A stretch of DNA of 64,000 nt from CBDBEU01 sp965204565 (GTDB taxonomy: Bacteria > Pseudomonadota > Alphaproteobacteria > Rhizobiales > TMED25), in the NCBI GenBank assembly GCA_965204565.1, contig CBDBEU010000003.1:248001-312000 (forward strand). The letters are read 5' to 3'. Of this stretch, positions 8,902-17,289 are shown piece after piece (the stretch's first letter is position 1; each line of letters opens with the position of its first letter). A program made the translations under genes and the position numbers. Below the pieces are notes generated by a model. It ran no database searches. It saw only the letters and a list, made by a program, of their open reading frames with translations, and had not been told where the DNA came from.

Positions 8902-8957
8902 GGTCTTTTAGCGACTTTTTTATCGTGGCTGCAAGCCGGCCAGCTCAAATGACCACG
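8902..8957 (-). promoter_or_regulatory. SAM-II riboswitch upstream of metZ
   Basis: The minus strand carries the SAM-II signature in order: CGTGGTCATTTGAGC, then GGCTTGCAGCCACG, then ATAAAAAAGTCGCTAAAAG. The CGTGG/CCACG stem P1, the TGCAGCCACG core and the conserved AAGTCGCTAAAA joining strand that forms the H-type pseudoknot are all present. SAM-II RNAs are known from alphaproteobacterial methionine genes. The 5' end at about 8957 is approximate. Confidence 0.93.
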
Positions 8958-9220
8958 ATCTCTCGTGTATCCTTGGCCCCGGCCCACATCAAGCAAATTG
9001 GCGCGAGTGCAAGGATAGCGGAACTGGCGCGCAAACTGCGCTGCAATTCCTGCTTCATCCACACCGCAACCGGCGCATGTTTAATTTCTGTGGCCAGTCG
9101 GGCTTGCCATGCCGGTGCTGATGGACGCCATCTACCTTGAAGTGGCAATATGGGCCTTGAAGCGGCAAGGCGCCTGCCACGCGCCGGGTGCGCACCCGGT
9201 TGACAGGCACGGCGAGGAGG

Positions 9221-10417
9221 ATGACCCCTTTGGCAGACACCAACCTGTTTGGCGGCAATGCACCGGTGGCCAAAGACGAACTTGGCAAAAGCGCGGCAAG
9301 TCTTGCCGGCGAGAGCGGCATATTGGCGGACCGCTCGATCCGCACGCTGATCGCGCGCAAGATGATCCATGCGGTCGATGAAATCAAGCCCTCGCAGATC
9401 CAGCCCGCCAGCCTTGATCTGCGGCTTGGCAAGCTCGCCTATCGCATCAGGGCGAGCTTCATCCCGCGCACCGGCCAGACGGTGCGCGATCACGCCGCCG
9501 AATTGATCGACTATAAGTTAGAGCTCACCGACGGCGTGGTGCTGGAGCGCAACTGCGTCTATCTGGTCGAGATCAAGGAACATCTTAATCTCCCCAAATC
9601 ACTGCGCGCCATCGCCAATCCCAAAAGTTCCACCGGCCGCGTCGATGTGTTCACACGCCTGATCGCCGATGACGCCAAATCCTTTGACGAAGTGCCCGCC
9701 GCCTATCGCGGCCCGCTCTATGCGGAGATCTCGCCGCGCAAATTCTCGATTAAGGTGCGCGAGGGAACGCGCCTCAACCAGATCCGCTTCATCCGCCGCA
9801 ACCCGGCCCAGCAGAAGACCCAGAGCATGGTGCTCAATGACAGCGACTTGCGCAAACTTGACGCGAGCCACGGGCTGGTCGATGGTGCGGCCAATATTCG
9901 CCAAGGCCTTCAGCTTTCGGTGTCGCTCAAGGCCGACGCCGGCAACACGATTGTCGGTTACCGCGCCAAGCGCTATGCCGCACCGCTCGATCTCGACAAT
10001 ATCGGTGGCTACCGGGTGCGCGATTATTGGGAGCCGATCCACGAGGAAAGCCCGGCGCGCCTGGTGCTCGACCCGCATGAATTCTACATTCTGGCCTCGC
10101 GCGAGGCACTGCACATTCCACCTGAATATGCCGCCGAAATGGTGCCGATTGATCCGGCAATGGGCGAATTTCGCGTGCATTATGCAGGCTTTTTCGACCC
10201 CGGCTTTGGCCATTCAGCCGCCGGTGGCACCGGCAGCCGCGCGGTTCTGGAAGTCAGAAGCCTCGATATCCCGTTCTATCTGGAAGACGGCCAAGTGGTC
10301 GCACGTCTGAAGTACGAGCGCCTCGCCGAAGAAGCCTCACAGCTCTACGGCACCCGAATGGGCTCGACCTACCAGGCTCAGGGACTGAAGCTGTCGAAGC
10401 TGTTCAAGGCGGATTAG
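9221..10417 (+). CDS. dcd: 2'-deoxycytidine 5'-triphosphate deaminase (long two-domain form)
   Basis: Deaminates dCTP to dUTP for dTTP synthesis. The protein has two dUTPase/dCTP-deaminase-like halves: an N-terminal half with IQPASLDLRLG and NPKSSTGRVDVFTRL, and a C-terminal half with YILASREALHIPPEYAAEM and the GFFDPGFG motif. This roughly 370-400-residue form is known from alphaproteobacteria. The ATG at 9221 touches a perfect GAGGAGG with no spacer, whereas an in-frame TTG at 9230 is nine bases from it and may be the true start. The 260-base gap between the metZ leader and this gene shows no other feature. Confidence 0.9.
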   Translation: MTPLADTNLFGGNAPVAKDELGKSAASLAGESGILADRSIRTLIARKMIHAVDEIKPSQIQPASLDLRLGKLAYRIRASFIPRTGQTVRDHAAELIDYKLELTDGVVLERNCVYLVEIKEHLNLPKSLRAIANPKSSTGRVDVFTRLIADDAKSFDEVPAAYRGPLYAEISPRKFSIKVREGTRLNQIRFIRRNPAQQKTQSMVLNDSDLRKLDASHGLVDGAANIRQGLQLSVSLKADAGNTIVGYRAKRYAAPLDLDNIGGYRVRDYWEPIHEESPARLVLDPHEFYILASREALHIPPEYAAEMVPIDPAMGEFRVHYAGFFDPGFGHSAAGGTGSRAVLEVRSLDIPFYLEDGQVVARLKYERLAEEASQLYGTRMGSTYQAQGLKLSKLFKAD

Positions 10418-10489
10418 ACTGCTGGGTTTTGGTCGAGTATCGGGCACCAAGCTTTCTTCCTGGCACTGACGTGCAGTCGGCACCAGCCC

Positions 10490-11506
10490 TCACGCCGCCG
10501 AGCACGAGCCCCCGCCGAGCACGCAGAACTTGGCGCAATGGGGATGGTTGAGCTTGACCTTTCCATGATCGAATGCGCCGCCATCGGCGATCAGCGACTG
10601 GCCAAGCGTTGCGCCCATATTGAATTGCCGGTCGTAGGGCAAGAGCGTGCAGGGCACCACATGGGCGTGCGCCTGGCCGCGCGCCTTGACCACCATGCGG
10701 CTCGTCGCACACATCATGGCGCGCGGATCGACGCCGAGGATCGACCAGCATTCGGTGGTGATCTCGGGGACCTCGGCACCCGCATCCATCTCAGGGAACA
10801 AAACCAACTCGCCCGCATTGGTCGCATCGACAGGCCAGCCGCGCTCGTCCGCAAGGCGCTGATAGCCGGCGCGCGCCTGGCGCTCTTCCTCGCCCCAACA
10901 GGTGCGCCCGGCAATGTTGATAGCAAACCCGTTGCCGACCAGCCAGTCAATGCCCGCGATGGTTGGTGCGAATGTATCCGGTCCGCGTTCAGCCTCGTGC
11001 AGCGCAGCCTGATAATGATCAAGACTCACCCTCAGTGTCAGCGCCGCGCCATAGCTCTCATTGAGTGCGATGAGGCCCGCCTTGACCCGCGGCCGCTGCA
11101 TTGGCCGCATTGCATTGGTCAGCACCAGCGCCTTGAACCCACGCTCCAGCGCCAGCTCGAGCATTCCCATAATATCGGGATTCATGAACGGCTCGCCGCC
11201 GGTAAAGCCGATCTCTGTGGTGGCAAGCCCGAGCTCGGCGATCTCGTCCAGATACCGGCGCACATCCCCGGCCGCCAGATAGGCGAGCCGATCATTGGCC
11301 GGGCTCGACTCGATATAGCAATTGGCACATTCGATATTGCACAAGGTGCCGGTGTTGAACCACAGCGTCTCAACCTGCTCCAGCGCCACAAAAGCGCGTT
11401 TTTCGCCCTTGGCGGTGCGGTCAGGATCACGGAACCTAGCAGCGTCGAGGCAGGCCTTTGCAGTGTTGTCGATCAGAACTTCGGTCATACTAGCCTGTGG
11501 CATCAA
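10490..11506 (-). CDS. Radical SAM protein of unknown substrate
   Basis: Radical SAM enzyme with the cluster-binding motif CNIECANC at about residues 57-64, then the GGEPFMNPD motif and a TIM-barrel-like region with LRVSLDHY. The C-terminal third is cysteine-rich (CWSILG, CATSR, CTLLP, HPHCAKFCVLGGGSC), suggesting a further iron-sulfur cluster as in SPASM/twitch proteins. Conserved homologues occur in Hyphomicrobiales but the substrate is unknown to me. Alternative start at 11488 (MTEVLIDN). No obvious peptide or cofactor partner gene lies beside it; the neighbour upstream is a broken tRNA-Gly. Confidence 0.8.
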   Translation of the reverse strand: MMPQASMTEVLIDNTAKACLDAARFRDPDRTAKGEKRAFVALEQVETLWFNTGTLCNIECANCYIESSPANDRLAYLAAGDVRRYLDEIAELGLATTEIGFTGGEPFMNPDIMGMLELALERGFKALVLTNAMRPMQRPRVKAGLIALNESYGAALTLRVSLDHYQAALHEAERGPDTFAPTIAGIDWLVGNGFAINIAGRTCWGEEERQARAGYQRLADERGWPVDATNAGELVLFPEMDAGAEVPEITTECWSILGVDPRAMMCATSRMVVKARGQAHAHVVPCTLLPYDRQFNMGATLGQSLIADGGAFDHGKVKLNHPHCAKFCVLGGGSCSAA

Positions 11507-11651
11507 ATAAACGGGTCACGCGATCCTTAACCGCGCCGCCCGCATCCGGCTAGACCCTCACGCCAAATTGTCCGGCCGGCATGTGCCGGGCATCTGCCCG
11601 CAATACCAGCTTGTCAGCCGCGCCCGGCCTGCCTAGGTTCGGGCCCGGAGC

Positions 11652-11690
11652 GCGGGTGTAGTTCAGTGATAGAATGACAGCTTCCCAAGT
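11652..11690 (+). pseudogene. 5' half of tRNA-Gly(CCC), cut in the anticodon arm
   Basis: GCGGGTGTAGTTCAGTGATA begins a normal tRNA-Gly, with the 5' acceptor strand, a D arm and the anticodon loop TTCCCAA (anticodon CCC). Right after the loop the sequence changes: the 3' anticodon strand, T arm and acceptor partner ACCCGC are missing. A tyrosine integrase pseudogene begins 130 bases downstream in the same orientation, the classic arrangement of an element integrated in a tRNA gene. The missing half was not seen elsewhere in the window. Confidence 0.75.
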
Positions 11691-11821
11691 TTAGCAATCC
11701 AGTACCAGCTTGTTCGAAAACCTTCAAAAGTGGTTGAATTTGCTGCATAAAGCGCCACAACGTCGTTCCGACGTGTTGCAATGCGCTGCCGACAGATTCA
11801 CTACAAAATGGGACGACGAAG

Positions 11822-12805
11822 ATGCCAACTGAACGCCTGAAACCCACCGAAGCCGCATGCAAAAACGCCCCTCCGAACGCAAAGCTCTGGGATACCGAGA
11901 TCAAGGGTTTCGGCCTGTTCACAGGCAAGACGAGAAAGACGTTTTACTACCAAAAGGACGTGCACGGGAAAACGACGCGCACGAAGTTGGGCACGTACCC
12001 CGAGATGCGCCCCGCGGGCGCCCGCTACGAGACCGCGCAACTCGTCGCGCAGTATGCCACGAGCGCTGTCGCACGCCGCCTGCGTGCGGCCCGCATACCG
12101 ACGCTCGAACAAGCGACCGACGATTACCTTGCCCGTCCCAAGCTACACTCCGGGCACAACAAGAACCAAGTGCGCGGCCAGATACACAACCACCTGACCG
12201 AGTGGCTGCCGATGCCCCTCGACGAGATCACAAAGGACATGTGCGTAAAAGCGCACGAGCGCATTGCGAAGACAGGCGAGCGCGGCACAAACCATGTCCT
12301 CAAGTCCTTACGCTCGATCCACAACCACGCGTGGCGAACCCATGATCTGTCCGAGTGCCCGACCATCGCAATCGAATGGTTGCCCGAGGCACCCTCGCAG
12401 CGCATCATCACCGACCTGACCGAATGGAAGCGCGTGGTGGATGAATTGGAGAACCCGATCCACACAGCGTTCTATCTTCTCCTGCTGACCACGGGCCTGC
12501 GCAAGACGGAGGCGCTGTCGCTGCGCTAGGATCAGGTGCACGACGACCACCTGCACCTGCCCGAGACGAAGAACGGTCGAGCCTTCGACCTGCCCCTGCT
12601 AACCGAGCATCACGCGATCCTCAAACCCATGCGCGTCTTCAAGTCGGAGTATGTTTTTCCGGGCACGAGGCACGCCATGCACATGAAAGAGCCTGTCCGC
12701 ATCCCGTGGACGGCCCATGACCGCCGCCGCACCTTCGCGACGACCGAGGCGGGCCTGTGCGAAGAGACAGTTGGACGGCTGCTGAACCACCACCTGTCGA
12801 TTTCT
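11822..12805 (+). pseudogene. Tyrosine integrase with an amber stop and truncated C terminus
   Basis: Phage-type site-specific recombinase of the P4-like integrase group. The N terminus has the DUF4102-type arm domain (LWDTEIKGFGLF ... KLGTYPEM). The catalytic arginine is in TTGLRKTEALSLR. The next codon is TAG (12527-12529), where the family has the tryptophan of LRW; the same frame then continues with the lysine region (KNGRAFDLPL), HDRRRTFAT and LLNHH. After about 12805 similarity stops and IS21 sequence begins, so the catalytic tyrosine is lost. Both lesions make it inactive. It probably mediated entry at the adjacent tRNA-Gly. Confidence 0.85.
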
Positions 12806-12820
12806 GCTGAGGTTTGCCGC

Positions 12821-12985
12821 GGGATTTTCATCGAGAAGTGGACCCGGGTCGTGGTGCGACATGTCCACCCTGGTCGGAGGCCTGGTCAAGTGTTGGACGA
12901 TCTCCTTTTTCGTTTTGCCGCCGGCAGCGGAAGCCTTGAACCGGAAGCTGTCGTTTCCGGTCTCCGGGATTTTCATCGAGAAGTG
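12821..12985. repeat. Direct repeat of an IS21-type end sequence
   Basis: The 20-base word GGGATTTTCATCGAGAAGTG occurs at 12821-12840 and 12966-12985, 145 bases apart. One copy is at the expected IS21 terminal repeat position downstream of istB; the other is inside the istB C-terminal code, where it replaces the usual THHCHI region. Recombination between terminal repeats probably scrambled the end of the element. Confidence 0.6.
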
Positions 12986-13389
12986 AGCCGGTCGAGCAGG
13001 ACCGTGGTCATCCTGGTATTGCCGAACGCGCCGGCCCACTCACTGAAGTTGAGGTTGGTGGTTATAACGACGCCGGTGCGTTCGTAGAGCTTTGAGAGCA
13101 GGTGGAACAGCAGCGCCCCGCCCGACGGACCGAACGGCAGGTATCCCAACTCATCGAGGATAACGAGATCGAGGCGCGGCAGGCGCCCGGCCTTGTTCAG
13201 TGCCTTTTCCTGTTGGAGCAGGTTGACCGTGTCGACGGTGGAGAAGAACCGTACTTTCCTGCGATGATGCTCAACCGCCTGGACGCTCAGGGCTGCGGCG
13301 ATATGGGTCGTTCCGGTGCCGCGACCACCTGCAGCCACGACGTTATGCGCGCCTTCGATAAACGCGCAGCGGTGCAGCCGGCGCACCAT
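12880..13389 (-). pseudogene. istB: IS21-family IstB ATPase fragment
   Basis: Minus-strand frame with the IstB AAA+ core: LVILDELGYLPFGPSGGALLFHLLSKLYER, shown here only as LVILDELGYLPF, followed by VVITTNLNFSEWAGAFGN. The Walker A loop reads GGRGTGTTH instead of GGTGTGKTH, so the nucleotide-binding lysine is gone. The N-terminal part is missing: at 13389 the frame abuts IS1380 sequence. The C terminus is altered by an inserted IS end repeat. An istA partner fragment is found 7 kb away at 20330-21255. Confidence 0.8.
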
Positions 13390-13840
13390 GGCCCCGACAG
13401 ATCGGTCGGTGCGGGGAGGTTCTCGTCACCGGCAAGGAACTCCGTCTCCAATCGTCCCATCCGGCCGGGCACGCGGCCTGCCCGGCTACGGCGCGCCCGC
13501 CGACAATCCATCGCATCGCGGGATCGCGTCCCGGGCGGCCGGCGTCGTTTACGTCCTCATGGCCACCGAGGCGGCCGAAGACAAATCGGCGAAACAATCC
13601 CGTCATCGCGTGCCGGCCGTTCTTGCCGGTGCGCGGATCGCGCAGGCTCATGGCCGGCCATGTCCGTCAAGCCGAGCGCGTCATCAGGCTCGCGGCAGGC
13701 CGGCAATCCGGCGTCGGTGGTGATTCCGCAACCGTGGAACCCGAGCTTCAGGCGGCGGTCGAAACCGAGCCGAAGAGGCCCGTCAACCGGTTCACCCGCC
13801 GGGTTCGCCATATGCCGCGCCCCAAAATGCGCTCAAGACA
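13390..13840 (-). pseudogene. IS1380-family transposase N-terminal fragment
   Basis: Minus-strand pieces in several frames match the N-terminal part of IS1380 transposases: LTDMAGHEPA, SLRDPRTGKNGRHA, VFGRLGGHEDVNDAGR and DPAMRWIVGG. The same words occur, less degraded, in the longer IS1380 copy at 17290-18680. The frame is broken several times and the catalytic region is absent. It joins the IstB fragment at about 13390, so one element inserted into or recombined with the other. Confidence 0.75.
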
Positions 13841-13898
13841 TTGATTATCATCACAGAACCAACGATCAATCACATCAATCAATGGAGCCATATGGGAA

Positions 13899-14669
13899 AT
13901 GCGGGATCAGACTTCAGATCATCGCCTGCGCCGCGCGCTCAGCTTCGGCCTTGCGCGCATTGCCGATCTGATGATGCCGCCGCAATGCGCTGCTTGCCAA
14001 GCGCCGCTGGAGCGCACCGCCGCGCTTTGTCCGCGCTGCTGGTCCAGGATCAGCTTTATCGAGCGCCCCTATTGCGCCCGCCTCGGCATCCCTTTTCCCT
14101 ATGATGCCGGTCCCGATGTCCTCAGTGCCGCGGCGCTCGCTTGCGATGATCCCTATGACCGGGTGCGATCGGTTGCGCTTTATGACGGGCCGGTGCGCGA
14201 TCTTGTAATGTCGCTCAAATTCGCCGGCCGCGTTAGCCATGCGCCGATGATGGCGGCCTGGATGGCGCGCGCCGGGCACGAACTCATTGCCGAGGCGGAA
14301 ATGATTGCACCGGTTCCGATGCACTGGTTGCGGCTTGCGCGGCGTCACCACAATCAGGCGGCATTGCTGGCGTGTCACATCAAAGCCGGCACCAACTCCC
14401 GCCTGGTTCCGGACCTTTTGGTGCGCCGCCGCAATACCAGACCGCAAATCGGTCTTAGTGCGTCGGCCCGCGCGCGCAACCTCACCGGCGCGTTTGCGCT
14501 TGCCCGCTCCTGCGAGGTGAAAGGCAGGTCGCTCCTGCTGGTCGATGACGTGTTCACCACCGGCGCCACCGCCGTTGCCTGCGCCCGTGTGCTCAAGCGC
14601 GCCGGTGCCGCCCGTGTCGATGTGCTGACCTTCGCGCGGGTTGCCGGTGAAGGCGAAATGGCCATATAG
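13899..14669 (+). CDS. comF: ComF-family amidophosphoribosyltransferase-like protein
   Basis: Member of the ComF/GntX family, linked to DNA uptake or use of external DNA in some bacteria; function in alphaproteobacteria is not established. The N terminus has a zinc-ribbon-like pair CAAC and CPRC. The C-terminal PRTase domain contains the PRPP loop LLLVDDVFTTGATAVAC. Length (256 residues) is usual. It opens a plus-strand run with grxC, a nitrilase and DUF1178, an order widely kept in Hyphomicrobiales. Start choice is uncertain within a few codons because the upstream side is IS debris. Confidence 0.88.
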   Translation: MRDQTSDHRLRRALSFGLARIADLMMPPQCAACQAPLERTAALCPRCWSRISFIERPYCARLGIPFPYDAGPDVLSAAALACDDPYDRVRSVALYDGPVRDLVMSLKFAGRVSHAPMMAAWMARAGHELIAEAEMIAPVPMHWLRLARRHHNQAALLACHIKAGTNSRLVPDLLVRRRNTRPQIGLSASARARNLTGAFALARSCEVKGRSLLLVDDVFTTGATAVACARVLKRAGAARVDVLTFARVAGEGEMAI

Positions 14670-14713
14670 GAGTATTGCGGGGTCCGCGACTGGCCCGTTA
14701 AAAACGGTAAATC

Positions 14714-14983
14714 ATGGCGAAAATCGAAGTCTATACCACCATGCTCTGCCCTTACTGCTTTGCCGCCAAGCGCCTGCTTGCGGACAAGAATGCGCAGTTT
14801 GAGGAAATCAATGTGACCATGAATCCGGCCAAGCGGTCGAAAATGACCGAGCGCGCCGGTGGCCTCTACACCGTGCCGCAGATCTTCATCAATGATCGCC
14901 ACATTGGCGGCTGCGACGATCTGATGGCGCTCGATCATGCCGACAAGCTCGATCCCCTGTTGACGGCAGGCGGCAATGGCTGA
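14714..14983 (+). CDS. grxC: Glutaredoxin 3
   Basis: Dithiol glutaredoxin (89 residues) with the active site CPYC at residues 13-16, the TVPQIFIN cis-proline region and the glutathione-binding GGCDD motif. Reduces protein disulfides and mixed glutathione disulfides in the cytoplasm. It overlaps the following nitrilase gene by eight bases. Confidence 0.95.
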   Translation: MAKIEVYTTMLCPYCFAAKRLLADKNAQFEEINVTMNPAKRSKMTERAGGLYTVPQIFINDRHIGGCDDLMALDHADKLDPLLTAGGNG

Positions 14984-15836
14984 GCGCGCCTTTACCGTCG
15001 CATGCGTGCAATTGCGCTGTGGCCGCGAGGCTGAAAGTAATCTTCAAACCACCTCGGCGCTGATCCGCGAGGCCGCGAGCGAAGGCGCCGATCTCATCAT
15101 CACGCCGGAGCAGACATCGCTGATGGAGCTCGATCGCCGTTCTTTGTTCGCCAAGATCACCGACGAGCCGGAAGATGCGACACTTGCTGCCTTGCGCGAT
15201 CTTGCGCGCGAGATTAGCCACCACCTGATTGTCGGCTCATTGGCGCTGAAGGTGTCGGACGAGCTCGCCGTCAACCGCTCACTGGTGATCGACCCGGCCG
15301 GTGCGATCATCGCGCGCTACGACAAGATCCACATGTTTGATGTTGATCTGCCGGGCGGTGAAAGCTACCGCGAATCGCGCAGCTACCGGCCCGGCGGCGA
15401 AGCGGTATGCGTCGATCTGCCCTGGGGCCGATGCGGTCTCTCGGTCTGTTATGATCTGCGCTTTGCAGCACTTTATCGCGCGCTCGCCCATGGCGGCGCC
15501 GATTTCCTCACCGTTCCTTCCGCCTTCACCAAACTCACCGGCGAAGCGCACTGGCATGTGTTGCTGCGCGCGCGCGCCGTCGAGACCGGATGTTTCGTTT
15601 TTGCCGCAGCCCAGGGTGGCAAGCATGAAAATGGCCGCTCCACCTATGGCCACAGCCTGGTGGTCTCGCCCTGGGGCGAGATCATCGCCGAGGCCGGCAT
15701 CCACCCGGGGATCATCATCGCCCGTGTCGATCCGGCTGAAGTGGCCGAGGCGCGGAGCCACATCCCGGCGCTCACCCATGACCGGCCGTTTTCTAGCGTC
15801 GGCGACAGTGCTGCGCGCGCACAGGCAGCCTCATGA
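14976..15836 (+). CDS. Carbon-nitrogen hydrolase (Nit2/omega-amidase-like)
   Basis: Nitrilase-superfamily amidase with the catalytic triad positions visible: Glu in ITPEQTSL, Lys in RYDKIHMFDVDLP and Cys in GLSVCYDLRF. Family members near grxC resemble Nit1/Nit2, which remove deaminated glutathione or act as omega-amidases. Deaminated-glutathione amidase would fit the glutaredoxin neighbour, but this is inference. The start overlaps grxC and the end overlaps the DUF1178 gene by four bases (ATGA), so the three genes are translationally coupled. Confidence 0.88.
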   Translation: MAERAFTVACVQLRCGREAESNLQTTSALIREAASEGADLIITPEQTSLMELDRRSLFAKITDEPEDATLAALRDLAREISHHLIVGSLALKVSDELAVNRSLVIDPAGAIIARYDKIHMFDVDLPGGESYRESRSYRPGGEAVCVDLPWGRCGLSVCYDLRFAALYRALAHGGADFLTVPSAFTKLTGEAHWHVLLRARAVETGCFVFAAAQGGKHENGRSTYGHSLVVSPWGEIIAEAGIHPGIIIARVDPAEVAEARSHIPALTHDRPFSSVGDSAARAQAAS

Positions 15837-16261
15837 TCAGATACGATCTCATCTGCGAGGCCGAGCACGAATTCGATTCCTGGTTTCGCGATTCGGCGAC
15901 GTTCGACGTTCAGTCGCAAGCGGGCGAAGTTGTCTGCCCGGTCTGCGGTTCGCAAAAAGTCTCCAAGCGGTTGATGACGCCGGGCGTTCCGGCCAAGTCG
16001 AATCGCAAGGCGCCGCCGCCGGCGATATCCGACGCCAAATCCAAAGCCGTGCGTGAGGCGATGGGCAAAATTCGACACCATGTCGAGGCGACATCGGACT
16101 ATGTGGGGGCCGATTTTCCCGAGGAAGCCCGCCGCATTTATTACAAGGAAGCCGAAGAGCGCGGCATTTATGGCGAAGCCAGCCTTGAGGATGCCAAAAG
16201 CCTACACGAAGAAGGCATCGAAGTCCTGCCACTGCCGCCGGTGCCGGACGAAAAGCACTAG
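15833..16261 (+). CDS. DUF1178 family protein
   Basis: Conserved alphaproteobacterial protein of unknown function, 142 residues. The N terminus MIRYDLICEAEHEFDSWF and a CPVCGS pair suggest a small zinc-ribbon-like fold; the middle is basic and proline-rich, and the C terminus (DFPEEARRIYYKEAEERGIYG) is the family signature. It starts by a four-base overlap with the nitrilase gene and ends the operon that began at comF. Confidence 0.9.
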   Translation: MIRYDLICEAEHEFDSWFRDSATFDVQSQAGEVVCPVCGSQKVSKRLMTPGVPAKSNRKAPPPAISDAKSKAVREAMGKIRHHVEATSDYVGADFPEEARRIYYKEAEERGIYGEASLEDAKSLHEEGIEVLPLPPVPDEKH

Positions 16262-16342
16262 GGGTCTTTTTACAGCCTTTGGCCCATCCAAGTACTTGGC
16301 CAGTGCCGCCTGCGCGTCAGCGCCGGGAAAATCTTCCACCAT

Positions 16343-17086
16343 CTATCCACCCGCCTGTTTTGCCGCCAGCATGTAATTGACGCCCATGTCGCGGCCGCGC
16401 TGCCAGACGGTGCTGAGCGGATTGTAGATCACCCCGGTCTGGCTGGTGATCTGAAAACCCGCGCGCTCAAGAGCTGATTCAAACTCTGCCGGTGTCACGA
16501 ATTTTCCCCATTGATGGGTGCCGCGCGGCACCCAGCCGAGCACATATTCCGCCCCGACAATGGCCAGCGCGAAGGATTTCAGCGTGCGGTTGATGGTCGC
16601 CGCGAACATCATCCCGCCCGGCGCCATCAGGCTTGTGCAGGTGGCGATGAAACCTTGCGCATCGGTGACATGTTCGATCACTTCCATGGCCAGCACGATG
16701 TCGAACCTGGCGCCTTCATCGGCCAGTGCCTCGGCGCTGGTGGCACGATAGTCGATCTCAAGCCCACTGTCATATGCATGAGCACGTGCCACCGATATCG
16801 ATTCCGCCGCCGGGTCGATGCCCGTCACATCACCGCCGAGCCGGGCCAGCGGTTCGCTCAACAGGCCCCCGCCGCAACCGATATCAAGCACGCCAAGCCC
16901 AGCAAGCGGGGCGGCTGAATTCTCATCGCGCGCAAAATGCGCGATCACATTCTCGCGGATGAAGGAAAGCCGCACCGGGTTCAGACGGTGCAGCGCCGAA
17001 AATGCACCATTGGCGTTCCACCAGGTCTGGGCGCTGGCCCGAAAGCACTCGATTTCGGCTGGGTCGACCGATTTTGCCCGGTCCAT
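16343..17086 (-). CDS. ubiG: Ubiquinone biosynthesis O-methyltransferase UbiG
   Basis: SAM-dependent methyltransferase catalysing both O-methylations of ubiquinone synthesis. Motif I is VLDIGCGGGLLSEPLARLG, with the acidic post-I residue in VTGIDPA, and the family features ATSAEAL and MEVIEHV follow. The PRGTHQWGKFVTP segment near the C terminus is specific for UbiG. Length 247 residues. In many relatives a divergent aspartate kinase gene lies upstream; here IS1380 sequence occupies that place. Confidence 0.95.
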   Translation of the reverse strand: MDRAKSVDPAEIECFRASAQTWWNANGAFSALHRLNPVRLSFIRENVIAHFARDENSAAPLAGLGVLDIGCGGGLLSEPLARLGGDVTGIDPAAESISVARAHAYDSGLEIDYRATSAEALADEGARFDIVLAMEVIEHVTDAQGFIATCTSLMAPGGMMFAATINRTLKSFALAIVGAEYVLGWVPRGTHQWGKFVTPAEFESALERAGFQITSQTGVIYNPLSTVWQRGRDMGVNYMLAAKQAGG

Positions 17087-17289
17087 TCGCGCCTCCGCCC
17101 GGTGATTTTGAGGTCAAACAGTCTTACCCGACATTCCCCGATTAGAACGCCATTTCGATCATGCTGCCGCTGTTTTGCGTACGGATCAAGCCTCCTGGGC
17201 GGGCCGTGTCGTGGTTCGGGCATCCGGTTCGTGAACCGGGCGCGATTTATGGCTGCCGCAACGGGCTTGAACCGGAAGTCGGTCTGACC

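Noticed and set aside
12527..12529. TAG in the integrase read through as pyrrolysine or by suppression
   Set aside because: It replaces the conserved tryptophan (TGG to TAG is one change), and the gene also lacks its catalytic tyrosine, so it is simply dead.
16262..16342. Small minus-strand frame upstream of ubiG end (MVEDFPGADAQAALAKYL)
   Set aside because: Overlaps the DUF1178 gene on the other strand, has no ribosome site and no recognised family.
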